A stretch of 64,000 nt of DNA from an uncultured Mesonia sp. (GCA_947494545.1 CANLVH010000007.1:1-64000), one strand, 5' to 3'. Counted from the stretch's first letter, positions 53,471 to 63,039 are shown. Translations and numbers: made by a program. Notes: generated by a model from the sequence alone, not told the origin.

Positions 53471-54541
53471 ATGAATAAACTTATATTTTTCTATATATGC
53501 ATCTTATATAGTTCACTTGGTTTTTCCCAACCAAATGGTATAGAAAATGAGTTGTTTGAAAATCAAACTTTGTCATATAACGTGCACCTTAAGATGAAGT
53601 ACTTTTTTAAAACAGATACCACTAATAGCCATTATACAGTTGTTTTAGAAAAAAATGAGCAAGACAGTTTATATGGTTATAACTTTAAAATTTTCAATAA
53701 TCAAACGCTTTATATAAATTGGGATAATACACTTTACAGTATTTCTAAAAAAGATAAAGTCTATACTATTTCTCAGAAAGTAGACTTAAATATAAAAAAT
53801 CTCCTTCTACCAACTAGATATATAAAAACCAAAGATTTATCTGATAGTTTGAGAGTAATTGATAGAAATAAAAGAGAAATTATTATAAGAAGAGATAAAA
53901 AAGATTTTAAGGAGTTTAATAATATTTATTTCAACTATTATATCAACCTAAAAAATAGGCATTCTTATAAAATTACTTCGCACGTTAACTTTCAAGGGAA
54001 CAGTCAGTATAAGGAATTTTTATTCAAGAATATTAGACAAGGATCAGACATCAACTTTAAAAGCGAAATTGAAAATATAAAAAAATATGGTTACGAACCT
54101 TTCGAGAAGAATCCAAAACCAGTTTCTAAAAACAGTATTAAAGTTAAAGATTTTGCGGGTTATTTGCTTTCTCAAGATAAAACGCTAAGTCTAAGTAGTT
54201 ATTACGGAAAAGTAATAATTTTAGATTTCTGGTATATGAGTTGCTACCCGTGTATAAAAGCGATACCCTTTATAAATAAACTACGTAATGATTTTACTGA
54301 AGAAGAGGTAGTAGTTTTAGGGATTAATCTCATTGATGAAGATAAAGAACAAATCAAGAATTTTATTGAAGATTTTAATATACAATACGAAATATTACTT
54401 GCAAAGAATAATGCGTATAAAATAAAAACCTATCCCACAATTGTGATTATCGACAAAAATAAAGAAATAATCTACGCTGGTTCAGGAATCAGTAAAGAAG
54501 AAAAATTAAAGATAATTGAAAAAATAAATATGGCATTATAA
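53471..54541 (+). CDS. TlpA-like thioredoxin-fold secreted protein
   Basis: 356 residues from the ATG at 53471. Signal peptide ends SLGFSQ. Residues 25-230 are an unknown beta domain, and the C-terminal about 130 residues are a thioredoxin fold with CYPC in DFWYMSCYPCIKAIPF, as in TlpA/ResA. Reduces or exchanges disulfides in the envelope; a substrate is not known. The Cys-rich lipoprotein encoded upstream is a possible partner, but a terminator lies between them. Confidence 0.8.
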   Translation: MNKLIFFYICILYSSLGFSQPNGIENELFENQTLSYNVHLKMKYFFKTDTTNSHYTVVLEKNEQDSLYGYNFKIFNNQTLYINWDNTLYSISKKDKVYTISQKVDLNIKNLLLPTRYIKTKDLSDSLRVIDRNKREIIIRRDKKDFKEFNNIYFNYYINLKNRHSYKITSHVNFQGNSQYKEFLFKNIRQGSDINFKSEIENIKKYGYEPFEKNPKPVSKNSIKVKDFAGYLLSQDKTLSLSSYYGKVIILDFWYMSCYPCIKAIPFINKLRNDFTEEEVVVLGINLIDEDKEQIKNFIEDFNIQYEILLAKNNAYKIKTYPTIVIIDKNKEIIYAGSGISKEEKLKIIEKINMAL

Positions 54542-54647
54542 TAATCATACGTATTCACACTCATCTCTGACGGGTTCCCAACACGGAAATTTATAAAAAA
54601 TCTAGATTTTATGAAAATTAGAACTATGTTTTTAAGAGTTTCGAAAA

Positions 54648-54773
54648 AGCACTCGTTGCATCCCGAGGCATCGGGAGAGCGTTAGCGTTATGAGATTGAA
54701 GTTTTATTAGGTGAAGTTACTGGAAATGTACAAACAGGAACTATAAAGCCGTTGAATTAAAAATAAATGATAT
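54648..54773 (+). repeat. 126-bp direct repeat, copy 1
   Basis: It starts AGCACTCGTTGCATCCCGAG and ends AAATAAATGATAT. It differs from copy 2 (55598-55723) at five sites, all transitions. It contains the palindrome CCCGAGGCATCGGG and a stop-flanked frame reading YEIEVLLGEVTGNVQTGTIK, which looks like the C-terminal scrap of a larger protein, possibly an Rhs tip. Confidence 0.75.
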
Positions 54774-54904
54774 TATAATAGAAGAAAACAGTTTTGAATC
54801 TATATTTATAAGTTTATTACCTTTTCTGTAACTTATAATGATTCTATTCATTGGTTACGTGTTTTTCAGGTTGTATAGAAGGATTATAAGATATTTAAAA
54901 TTAA
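54774..54904 (+). pseudogene. Decayed small membrane protein
   Basis: After the first repeat, the frame from about 54768 reads a membrane-like stretch, has a TAA, then continues MILFIGYVFFRLYRRIIRYLK to the TAG at 54922-54924. It resembles in layout the small membrane protein after copy 2. The upstream half is not translatable as one frame. Confidence 0.35.
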
Positions 54905-54931
54905 AGAAGTCAGTTAGAAAATAGTAAATAA

Positions 54932-55119
54932 CTATTTTTTTATTATGGCTCATTTGTTTTGGGCAATTTATAATAGATGAAGGTACATTCAGTAACATTA
55001 CTGAATTTTATGAATATTTTTCTTGGGTTGGATTACAGGGGACGATAGAATACAACGCTTTAAACTCAATAGATCAAACAAAGGTTTTGTATACCGCACA
55101 ACTAATAGAAAATTTTTAA
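54932..55119 (+). pseudogene. Secreted-protein remnant without a start codon
   Basis: A frame of about 60 codons begins after a stop, with a signal-like LLWLICFGQF, then IIDEGTFSNITEFYEYFSWVG and stops at 55117-55119. No ATG is in frame. Unknown family. Confidence 0.35.
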
Positions 55120-55122
55120 TTT

Positions 55123-55576
55123 ATGAAAAATTATATAAGCTTCTTTATTTTCATCTTTTTTAAGCGTACAATCTTTTTCACAAGAAAAGAAAAATGATTT
55201 GCTATATATTTTGGATGAAGATGGTTTTAGTAATGTAGGTGGTTTTGATGAGATAATTTATCTAATCAATATAAAAAGACCAAAAGGAGAGTTTGATTCT
55301 GACAGCTATAAATTTAATGTTCCAAATCAAGTGGGTTTTGAAGAGTATAAAAAATTCAAGGATATTAGAACTGAAATTGATCTAGATACAATTTCTTTCA
55401 TTACTGTAGATGAGTTGAGTAAGAAAGGAAGTTGTGAACTGCATGAGTTCTTTAGTAAGTTAAAACATAAAAACGCGTATATATATAGTATAGTAAAGAT
55501 AAAAAAAGCATTTTATACTTTTCCCATAAATTATAAAGGGACAGAAAAGAATTTATACATGTTAAAAGGAGACTGA
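55123..55576 (+). pseudogene. Secreted protein with a T6 frameshift after the signal peptide
   Basis: The ATG at 55123 gives MKNYISFFIFI; one T too many in the run 55156-55161 then sends it out of frame. Removing one T would give a normal signal peptide FFLSVQSFSQ joined to the mature frame that runs to 55576 (LLYILDEDGFSNVGGF ... LYMLKGD). The mature part, about 130 residues, has one Cys and is of unknown family. It lies between the two 126-bp repeats. Confidence 0.6.
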
Positions 55577-55597
55577 TAAGCACGTACTATCCTTGCT

Positions 55598-55723
55598 AGC
55601 ACTCGCTGCATCCCGAGGCACCGGGAGAGCGCTAGCGTTATGAGATTGAAGTTTTATTAGATGAAGTTACTGAAAATGTACAAACAGGAACTATAAAGCC
55701 GTTGAATTAAAAATAAATGATAT
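55598..55723 (+). repeat. 126-bp direct repeat, copy 2
   Basis: About 96 percent identical to copy 1, 950 bp downstream of it. The palindrome variant here is CCCGAGGCACCGGG. Confidence 0.75.
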
Positions 55724-55725
55724 AA

Positions 55726-55863
55726 ATGAAATTTAAGATGGAAAGATTTACTGATTTAGATTTAGGTTTGATAATTTGGCAAACAGTTAATTTGATTTTG
55801 CTGATCCTTATTTTTGTTTTTATTTATAAATTATATAAATATGTCAAAAAGAAATTGGAATGA
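55726..55863 (+). CDS. Small single-span membrane protein
   Basis: 45 residues: MKFKMERFTDLDLGL, one membrane helix (about 15-35) and a basic tail YKYVKKKLE. It starts 2 nt after the second repeat. The layout is that of a small membrane peptide; the function is unknown. A toxin, immunity or leader peptide is possible. Confidence 0.45.
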   Translation: MKFKMERFTDLDLGLIIWQTVNLILLILIFVFIYKLYKYVKKKLE

Positions 55864-55980
55864 CTGTTGAATTTTAACCGCGACGACGCCCGTTACTGAC
55901 GAGTTCTCAGAACGTTTTTTTAAAACTTGTTACAGACAAGCCTTAACATAGCATTTAAAAACTCAACTAATACCAAGCAA

Positions 55981-56017
55981 AAACCCCTGTCCAAATTTTT
56001 AATTTGGACAGGGGTTT
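55981..56017 (-). terminator. Strong terminator of the NAD(P)-binding protein gene
   Basis: AAACCCCTGTCCAAATT (55981-55997) pairs over 17 bp with AATTTGGACAGGGGTTT (56001-56017), loop TTT. It lies 20 nt after the stop of the minus-strand gene. Confidence 0.9.
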
Positions 56018-56037
56018 AAATTTTCTTTAGATTATAG

Positions 56038-56679
56038 TTATTCTAGGCTTTCCAAAGCAATTTCAATAGCTTGATCGCCAGATAGGATTTCAAATTCTTT
56101 GTTTTTCATCATATTGGCCGGCAGGCAATCTACCAATACTTGGGCTACATCTTTTCGGGAAATTTCGCCTTGCTCGTTTAGCTTTTCTGCTGCTTTTATT
56201 TTATTGGTTTTCTCGTTGTTAGTAAGCATACCGGGTTTTACAATACTGTAATCTAAAAAGCTGGCCTTAAGATGATCATCGGCTGTTTTTTTGGCGCGTA
56301 GATAATGTTCTAAACCATCTACTTGGTCTGGGTTATCGGTTCCCATTGCGCTTAGCATTACAAATTTTCGTGCGCCGGCAGCCTTGCTTTTGTCTATTAG
56401 ATGCATAGCACCTTTTTCATCTACAGAAGTAGTTTTATCTTTCCCTGTGTGTCCGCCGGAACCTGCTGCAAAAATTACGCGGTCTATACCTTTTACCGCT
56501 TCGGTAAGGTCGCCTTCTAAGTCTGCCAAGGTGGTTTTTACGTCTTGATTATCAAAATAGGCGCTTTGTTCTTCTTTTCTAATCATTGCAACCGGTTCAT
56601 AATCCGGGTGATTTTGCAAAATGTTTATAATCTCTCTTCCTGTCGTGCCGTTTGCTCCGGCTACCAATACTTTCTCCAT
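56038..56679 (-). CDS. NAD(P)-binding NmrA/SDR-like protein
   Basis: 213 residues from the ATG at 56679; a start at 56742 would add 21 residues with no role. KVLVAGANGTTGREI is the Rossmann glycine motif, followed by AAGSGGHTGKDKT and MLSAMGTDNPD. Family of atypical SDR/NmrA proteins; substrate unknown. A strong terminator follows. Confidence 0.85.
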   Translation of the reverse strand: MEKVLVAGANGTTGREIINILQNHPDYEPVAMIRKEEQSAYFDNQDVKTTLADLEGDLTEAVKGIDRVIFAAGSGGHTGKDKTTSVDEKGAMHLIDKSKAAGARKFVMLSAMGTDNPDQVDGLEHYLRAKKTADDHLKASFLDYSIVKPGMLTNNEKTNKIKAAEKLNEQGEISRKDVAQVLVDCLPANMMKNKEFEILSGDQAIEIALESLE

Positions 56680-56767
56680 AATTTTTTCTTTAAAAATAAG
56701 AAGATTACTAGTAAATAATCTAAAAAAAGGCTTAAATAACAAAGGCTTAACGCTTCAAAACCTTCTT

Positions 56768-57312
56768 TTATTCATAAGGCTGAAAATCTAAAGGCAAAGC
56801 GGTAGAATATCCTCTGTTACCTAGATAACCTTCAAAACGAAGCGCATTGTGTGGAAAGAAATTTCCCCACTTATCTATACCAAAATTCTGTTTGGCAATT
56901 ACTTTGGTTATAGGAGGGAATTTTTCTTTTCTTAACTCTAACTGAATCTGTTTCCAGGTTTTGCTGTTGTGATCCTCAACATCTTCCGGTCTGTAGATAT
57001 AAAATACGGGCGGGGTTTTAATTTCCGTAAAGTCTTCTTGTTACGTTCTTTGTAAAGCAATATCTTCTTCTTTTTTGTTTACCAACCTAAAACCCTTATA
57101 TTTATAAAAGACTTGCTTTTTTCTTCCGCGCGAAGCACAAAAAAGCCATTTTTATTGGTGCTGGTACCTAACATGGTATTTTCGTAAAAAACCGCAGCGC
57201 CTTCTATGGGTTTGTTTGTTGCAGAATCTACCACAAAACCTCTAATGGCGTCTTGTGCCAATACTGGCGCGCAGCATAATACAATAAAAAAAATAGAAAG
57301 TAGACAGCGCAT
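56768..57312 (-). pseudogene. Decayed CarboxypepD-regulatory-domain paralog
   Basis: The 5' part (57312-57079) reads a signal peptide (APVLAQ) and IRGFVVDSATNKPIEGAAVF. A frameshift after FINIRVL and one in-frame TAA follow, then the frame continues to 56768 with FGIDKWGNFFPHNALRFEG. This matches the tail of the adjacent intact gene (FSIDKNGNYHPINALYLGG). So it is a shrunken, disabled duplicate of that gene. A decamer copy lies at 57023-57032 inside it. Confidence 0.7.
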
Positions 57313-57327
57313 AATTTTGTTTTTAAT

Positions 57328-58368
57328 TTACTCAGGTTTATAATTTAACGGCAAAAAGTCTGATAGTTTTTGCTGGCCCATTCCGCCACCAAGATATAAA
57401 GCATTAATTGGGTGATAGTTGCCGTTTTTATCTATACTAAAGTAGGTGGGTACTTGATCTACCTCAATAAACGATTGGTAAAAATCGTCATACAAAACTG
57501 TAATTTTCTTTTTGTTTAAAGCTACGTGGGTTAAATTGTCTGTTTGTTTTACTTTAAAAACTTGATTAGGTTCAATTTCAAATTTTTTAAGAAAAATGCG
57601 ATAACCGTTCTCTTTAAGTTTGTTTTGATAAAGCGCGCGCATAAAATGAAGAGTGGAGCCTTCGTAATTTTTTTTACGCGCTTTTTTAAACTTTTTTACT
57701 TTATGAGGTTTTAATTCTTTAAAAAAAGAAGTGCCCAGAAAAAATGACGATTCTTCTTTATAATTGGTTCTCTTCTTATTATCTACAACAAAATCTAAAC
57801 GCGTAAAAACCAACTCAAACTCTATTAAATCATAGTTAATAAAATAACCCAATTTTTTATTTCTAATTATTAAAGGTTTTTCTGCATAAGCAATTAGCTT
57901 ATTAGAAGATGGCATAAATTTAAGTTTAACGGCATCTTCGTTTAAAATCTTTGTCTTTTTATCTTTATGGTTTTTTCCTAAAAACCATTTTCTAAAATAC
58001 TTAAGTTTGCGTTTACGCGGCCACGGGTCGTTTTCTATATAAACTTCGCTAAGGTTATTTACTTCTTCCGTAAGCGGTATTTTATTAAAAGTTATACTTT
58101 TTGAAGTAAAATCTATGGGTAAAACTTTGGTTTTATAAGAAATAGAACTTACCACTAACGGAAAATTTACCGGTCTCTCTAAATCCAAAAAAAACTCTCC
58201 CTTAGCATTGGTAATGCTGCCAAAAACCGTTCCGTCTATATAAACGTTAGCATTGGCTATAGGTTTGGAAGTAGTAGCGTCTATAACAGTGCCACTAATC
58301 GAGTATTGCGCTTTCGCGGAAAAACAAAATGCGATAATAATCAGTAAAAAAATTAACTTTTTACGCAT
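57328..58368 (-). CDS. Secreted protein with CarboxypepD regulatory-like domain
   Basis: 346 residues. Signal peptide ends FSAKAQ; residues 22-105 are a CarboxypepD_reg-like beta domain (YSISGTVIDATTSKPIANANVYI). The remaining 240 residues are basic and of unknown function. Its ATG overlaps the end of the acyltransferase gene by 8 nt, so they are cotranscribed. Confidence 0.75.
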   Translation of the reverse strand: MRKKLIFLLIIIAFCFSAKAQYSISGTVIDATTSKPIANANVYIDGTVFGSITNAKGEFFLDLERPVNFPLVVSSISYKTKVLPIDFTSKSITFNKIPLTEEVNNLSEVYIENDPWPRKRKLKYFRKWFLGKNHKDKKTKILNEDAVKLKFMPSSNKLIAYAEKPLIIRNKKLGYFINYDLIEFELVFTRLDFVVDNKKRTNYKEESSFFLGTSFFKELKPHKVKKFKKARKKNYEGSTLHFMRALYQNKLKENGYRIFLKKFEIEPNQVFKVKQTDNLTHVALNKKKITVLYDDFYQSFIEVDQVPTYFSIDKNGNYHPINALYLGGGMGQQKLSDFLPLNYKPE

Positions 58369-60169
58369 TATTTTCCATCTTCTTTTCCAATTCTTCTTGA
58401 AATTCTTCCATCACGGGTTTTACTGTACTTTCGGGCAAATCTGCAATTCTTATGTACATCAAACCATCTACCGAGTTGTTAAAAAGCGGATCTACATTAA
58501 AAGCTACCACTTTGGCATTTTGTTTTATGTATTTTTTTAGCAGCACCGGCATCCGTAAAGTGTCCGGCTCTAACTCGTCTATTAATTTATCAAATTTGTT
58601 GAGGTCTGCTTTGCTTTCGTCAAAAACAAAATCTTTATCGGCGTCTTTTAATTTTACTTTAAAATCTTTTTTAGGTCTAACATATTGCGCCACATACGGA
58701 TCGTAGTAATGCGATTTCATAAACTCAATCATCATAGATTTAGAAAAATCTGAAAATTTATTGCTTATGCTCACCCCGCCAATTAGATATTTATGCTCGG
58801 GAAAACGAAGCGTGCAATGCACAATTCCTTTCCATAACAAAAATAGCGGCATTGGTTTTTGCTGGTAATCTTTTACAATAAAAGCGCGTCCCATTTCTAT
58901 AGACTCACGCATTAATTTGTAAAGCTCGGGCTCAAACCGAAATAACTGCTGCAAGTAAAAACCATTTATGCCGTATTGCGGAAAAATTTTAGATCCAAAT
59001 CCCATACGGTACGCCCCCACAATTTTATGCGCTTTGTTATCGTACAAAAACATGTGGTGGTAATACTCGTCAAACTCGTCTAAATCTGTTTCGTTATTTG
59101 TTCCTTCGCCAATTGCTCTAAAGGTAATTTCGCGCAGACGTCCAATTTCGTTTACAATGTTGGGTATGTATTTACGCTCTGCCAAAAACACCTCGTAGTT
59201 TTTGCTAACTAGTAAACGTTTTTCATTTTTTCTACAAAAATCTATTTCTTTTTGCATTACCGGCTCGGCAGTTTCGTTTACAATTTTTCGCGGAGAGCGC
59301 GGTAATTTTATCTGCGTAGGAATTTGTATGTTTTTTAAAAAACTTTTTTTACTGAAGGCACTCGCCAGCATATAGGTTTTTTTCCGTAAAAAATGCGTAA
59401 AGTCTTCTAAGTCCGGATGCTCTTCTTGATCTTTTACCGAAATTGGATTGCCAATACGCACTTTAATTTTACGTTTTTTCTGCGTGAGCATTTCGCTGGG
59501 TATTTTTGCCGTACGAAGCGAGTCGTTTATTTTTGCCAAACGATAAAATGATGGACTGTTTTTTGCGTGAAAATAAATGGGCACAATTGGCACCTTAGAT
59601 TTTTGTATAAGCTTCATAGCTTCGGGCAACCACGCACGATCTACAATTATTTTATCTTCGCGATGCGTCGAAACTTCCCCGGCAGGAAAAATTCCTAAAG
59701 GATGCCCGGCTTTAAGATGTTGTATGGCCGTTTTTAAACCTTCTAAGCTAGATTTTACCTCTTTGCGGTCTTCAAACGGATTAACCGGCATAATATAAGG
59801 CTTTAAGGGCTTAAGCCGGTGTAACAAAAAATTGGCAATTACCTTATAATCTTCACGCCTGTTTATTAAAGTTTGCAATAATATCATACCATCTATAGCG
59901 CCCAAAGGATGGTTAGAAATGGTAATAAAAGCCCCAGATTTAGGAATACGTTTTAAATCTTTTTCAGGAATTTCATAATCTACCTCTAAATGAGAAAGTG
60001 CAGAATGTAAAAATTCTAAACCGCTCAAATGTTTACGATCTTCGTAAATTTTGTTGAGTTTGTTTAGTTTGGTCAAACCCATTACAGAGGCGCCCAAGGC
60101 AGTTCCTAAAAAACCAAATTTGCTTAAATTCAAGCCTTTGGCCACTTCTTTGGCAGTTACAAATCCCAT
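58361..60169 (-). CDS. olsF: Bifunctional acyltransferase, OlsF-like
   Basis: 602 residues. The N-terminal half is a PlsC-type O-acyltransferase (ISNHPLGAIDGMILL, an HX4D-like motif; FPAGEVST). The C-terminal half (about 320-570) resembles the GNAT-type N-acyltransferase OlsB (REITFRAIGEGTNN, IVGAYRMGFG). OlsF-type fusions make ornithine lipid (or glycine lipid) in two steps and have been reported in Flavobacterium. Gene assignment rests on domain order. Confidence 0.75.
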   Translation of the reverse strand: MGFVTAKEVAKGLNLSKFGFLGTALGASVMGLTKLNKLNKIYEDRKHLSGLEFLHSALSHLEVDYEIPEKDLKRIPKSGAFITISNHPLGAIDGMILLQTLINRREDYKVIANFLLHRLKPLKPYIMPVNPFEDRKEVKSSLEGLKTAIQHLKAGHPLGIFPAGEVSTHREDKIIVDRAWLPEAMKLIQKSKVPIVPIYFHAKNSPSFYRLAKINDSLRTAKIPSEMLTQKKRKIKVRIGNPISVKDQEEHPDLEDFTHFLRKKTYMLASAFSKKSFLKNIQIPTQIKLPRSPRKIVNETAEPVMQKEIDFCRKNEKRLLVSKNYEVFLAERKYIPNIVNEIGRLREITFRAIGEGTNNETDLDEFDEYYHHMFLYDNKAHKIVGAYRMGFGSKIFPQYGINGFYLQQLFRFEPELYKLMRESIEMGRAFIVKDYQQKPMPLFLLWKGIVHCTLRFPEHKYLIGGVSISNKFSDFSKSMMIEFMKSHYYDPYVAQYVRPKKDFKVKLKDADKDFVFDESKADLNKFDKLIDELEPDTLRMPVLLKKYIKQNAKVVAFNVDPLFNNSVDGLMYIRIADLPESTVKPVMEEFQEELEKKMENNA

Positions 60170-60214
60170 TTAATGCTCAGTTTATAAACAAATATAACAA
60201 AATCTAAAACTTGC

Positions 60215-61477
60215 TTAAGCTTTTTCTTGCGTTACCCACTGCACGGTTTCTCGGGTTTGCTGTTTTAAAAGAATGTTTTTAACGTTTTCTATAGAAGCTA
60301 TGGTAGCATTATCAAAATGCCGAACGGTATATAAAGAAACATTTTTGTTAAAGCTTACTTTATACTTTTTCTTTAAATGAAGCAGTAAATCATCTACCAA
60401 GTTAAACCTATTGTCTACGCAAAGCGAAAAGCTAATGGCAGAATTTTGAATAAGATCTACCTTTACTTGATAATGGTGTAAAAGTGCAAAAACCTCGCTG
60501 ATATTCTCTTCCACAAAAAAAGAAAAATCTAAAGTAGAAAGTGAGATTAAAACTAAATTATGCTTCACTATAAAACAAGGAATTTTAGGTCTTATTTTTG
60601 GTCCTTTTGTAATTAAAGTGCCAACTTCTTTGGGTTTATAAAAAGATTTAATAAAAAGCGGAATTTCCTTTTTTTGTAGTGGTTGCAAAGTTTTGGGATG
60701 AATAATAGAAGCGCCATAAAAAGCTAATTCTATTGCTTCTCTATACGAAATCTGTTCTAGAACTTGCGTGTTGGGAAATATCTTAGGATCGCCGTTGAAA
60801 AAACCGTCTACATCTTTCCAGATGCATACTTTTTTGGCGTCTAGGCAGTAAGCGAAAATTCCTGCGGAGTAATCGCTGCCTTCGCGCCCCAGAGAAGTGC
60901 TATTGTTATTAAAACTACCGGCAATAAAGCCTTGGGTTATACTTAGTTTTTGCCTATCAACCTCTTGTTGTATAGCTATTTTAGTGAGTTCCCAATCTAC
61001 TTTTGCCTCGCGGTAAGTATGGTCGGTTTGTATAATCTGGCGGGCGTCTAACCACGTGTTTTCTATTTTTTTAAAACTAAGATACTCGCTTATAATTACC
61101 GTACTTAAAAGTTCGCCATAGCATATTATTTGGTCATAAATATAATTGTAATCCCAGTTTTGATTGCTTTTTAAAAACGCAATAATAGTTTTAAAAAAAG
61201 CTTCAATTTTTTGCTGAAGGTTCTCTGGCGTGCTTAAAAATAATTGGGTAGAAACATCTAAATGAAATTGTTTTATTTCTTCTAAATACGCAAGCGGTAA
61301 AGTTTTGTTTTCCACATAATAATTAATGGCTCTTTCTAAAGCGTTGGTGGTTTTACCCATTGCAGAAATAACCACCAATTTACGTTTGTCGCCAATATCT
61401 TGAAGAATACGAGCCACATTTTGCACAGCTTGTGCATCTTTTACAGAAGCGCCGCCAAATTTAAAAACCTCCATCAA
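60215..61477 (-). CDS. lysC: Aspartate kinase
   Basis: 420 residues, monofunctional. EVFKFGGASVKD opens the kinase domain, with SLGREGSDYSAGIFAY and VCIWKDVDGFFNGDP. The C-terminal region contains ACT-like regulatory domains. First step to lysine, threonine and methionine. Its ATG overlaps the stop of the upstream acetyltransferase gene by 4 nt. Confidence 0.93.
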   Translation of the reverse strand: MMEVFKFGGASVKDAQAVQNVARILQDIGDKRKLVVISAMGKTTNALERAINYYVENKTLPLAYLEEIKQFHLDVSTQLFLSTPENLQQKIEAFFKTIIAFLKSNQNWDYNYIYDQIICYGELLSTVIISEYLSFKKIENTWLDARQIIQTDHTYREAKVDWELTKIAIQQEVDRQKLSITQGFIAGSFNNNSTSLGREGSDYSAGIFAYCLDAKKVCIWKDVDGFFNGDPKIFPNTQVLEQISYREAIELAFYGASIIHPKTLQPLQKKEIPLFIKSFYKPKEVGTLITKGPKIRPKIPCFIVKHNLVLISLSTLDFSFFVEENISEVFALLHHYQVKVDLIQNSAISFSLCVDNRFNLVDDLLLHLKKKYKVSFNKNVSLYTVRHFDNATIASIENVKNILLKQQTRETVQWVTQEKA

Positions 61478-61953
61478 TTTTGATTTAAAAATTCTTTAAT
61501 GGCTTTTTCATCAAATTGTACCGTATTCCAATTGGTATGTACTTTGGCGCCGGTTTTTTTGTAGAAATCAATAGCGCCGGTGTTCCAATCTAAAACCACC
61601 CATTCTACACGTTTTACACCATTATCTATAGCATATTGCATTACTTTTTTATACAAAGCAATACCTAAACCTTTTTTACGATGTTGGTCACGCACCATTA
61701 AGTCTTCTAAATGTACAGTTTTTCCTTTCCAGGTAGAATACCTAAAATAAAACAGCGCCATTCCTTCTACAACGCCATTTAGCTCTGCTACATAACAGGT
61801 AAATAGTTTATTTTCTCCAAAACCATCGCGTATTAAATCTTCTGTAGTAATAATTACTGCATCCGGTTCTTTCTCAAATGCTGCCAATTCTTTTATCAAC
61901 AATAAAACGTCGGGCATGTCCTTTTTGGTTGCGGGCCGTATATTAATTTGCAT
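61474..61953 (-). CDS. GNAT family N-acetyltransferase
   Basis: 159 residues from the ATG at 61953; a start at 61974 would lie in the promoter box. INIRPATKKDMPDVLLLI, VHLEDLMVRDQHRKKGLG (acetyl-CoA loop) and WVVLDWNTGAIDFYKKTGA match the diamine-acetyltransferase-like group. Substrate unknown. Coupled to lysC. Confidence 0.85.
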   Translation of the reverse strand: MQINIRPATKKDMPDVLLLIKELAAFEKEPDAVIITTEDLIRDGFGENKLFTCYVAELNGVVEGMALFYFRYSTWKGKTVHLEDLMVRDQHRKKGLGIALYKKVMQYAIDNGVKRVEWVVLDWNTGAIDFYKKTGAKVHTNWNTVQFDEKAIKEFLNQN

Positions 61954-61971
61954 AACTAAAAGGTTTAGGTA

Positions 61972-61979
61972 CAAAAGTA
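61972..61979 (-). promoter_or_regulatory. TAnnTTTG box of the acetyltransferase-lysC operon
   Basis: TACTTTTG on the minus strand, 18 nt before the ATG at 61953. It supports that start over 61974. Confidence 0.5.
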
Positions 61980-62001
61980 GGCATTAGATTTTCTTTTTTT
62001 C

Positions 62002-62009
62002 TATTTTTG
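62002..62009 (+). promoter_or_regulatory. TAnnTTTG box of fbp
   Basis: TATTTTTG, 19 nt before the ATG at 62029. Confidence 0.45.
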
Positions 62010-62028
62010 TGCACAAACACAACAAAAA

Positions 62029-63039
62029 ATGGGTAGGAAAAACCAAACTTTAGGAGAATTTATAATAGAAAATCAATCTTCTTTTCCGTATTCTTCAGGA
62101 GAATTATCGCGACTTATTAACTCCATTCGTTTGGCTGCAAAAGTGGTAAATCACGAGGTAAACAAGGCCGGTTTGGTAGATATTACCGGTGCAGCGGGAG
62201 ATACTAATGTGCAAGGCGAAGAACAACAAAAATTAGATGTTTATGCTAACGAAAAGTTTATTCAGACCCTAACCAATCGCGAAATTGTTTGTGGTATAGC
62301 TTCCGAAGAAAACGATGATTATATTACCATACAAGGTCAAAATAACGACCATAAAAATAAATATGTGGTGTTGATGGATCCGCTTGACGGAAGTTCTAAT
62401 ATAGATGTAAATGTTTCTGTAGGAACTATTTTTTCTATCTACCGCCGTAAAACCGAAGTTGGTAAGCCCGTAACCCAAGAAGATTTCTTACAACCCGGCA
62501 ACCAGCAAGTAGCCGCCGGTTATATTATTTACGGTACTTCTACAATGTTGGTTTACACAACCGGTCACGGGGTAAACGGCTTTACGTTAAACCCGGCAAT
62601 TGGCACGTATTATTTATCGCATCCGGATATGCGTTTTCCTAAAGATGGAAAAATTTATTCGATTAACGAAGGTAATTATGCCCACTTTCCACAAGGTGTA
62701 AAAGATTATTTAAAATATTGTCAAGCAGAAGATGGCGACAGGCCGTATACTTCGCGATATATTGGCTCGTTGGTTTCAGATTTTCATAGAAATATCATAA
62801 AAGGCGGAATTTATATCTACCCAAAAACCGCAAAATCTGAAAATGGTAAATTGCGTTTGTTATACGAATGTAATCCAATGGCATTTTTGGCAGAGCAAGC
62901 CGGCGGAGTGGCAAGCGATGGTTTTAAGCGTATTATGGATATTGAGCCAAAAGAATTACACCAACGCACGCCTTTTTTCTGCGGAAGCGAAAATATGGTG
63001 AAAAAAGCAGAAGAGTTTATGAAAAACGCGCCGGAATAA
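62029..63039 (+). CDS. fbp: Fructose-1,6-bisphosphatase class I
   Basis: 336 residues. [23 protein letters not shown] is the metal-binding motif region, with [18 protein letters not shown] and [12 protein letters not shown]. Gluconeogenic enzyme hydrolysing fructose-1,6-bisphosphate. Confidence 0.96.
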   Translation: MGRKNQTLGEFIIENQSSFPYSSGELSRLINSIRLAAKVVNHEVNKAGLVDITGAAGDTNVQGEEQQKLDVYANEKFIQTLTNREIVCGIASEENDDYITIQGQNNDHKNKYVVLMDPLDGSSNIDVNVSVGTIFSIYRRKTEVGKPVTQEDFLQPGNQQVAAGYIIYGTSTMLVYTTGHGVNGFTLNPAIGTYYLSHPDMRFPKDGKIYSINEGNYAHFPQGVKDYLKYCQAEDGDRPYTSRYIGSLVSDFHRNIIKGGIYIYPKTAKSENGKLRLLYECNPMAFLAEQAGGVASDGFKRIMDIEPKELHQRTPFFCGSENMVKKAEEFMKNAPE

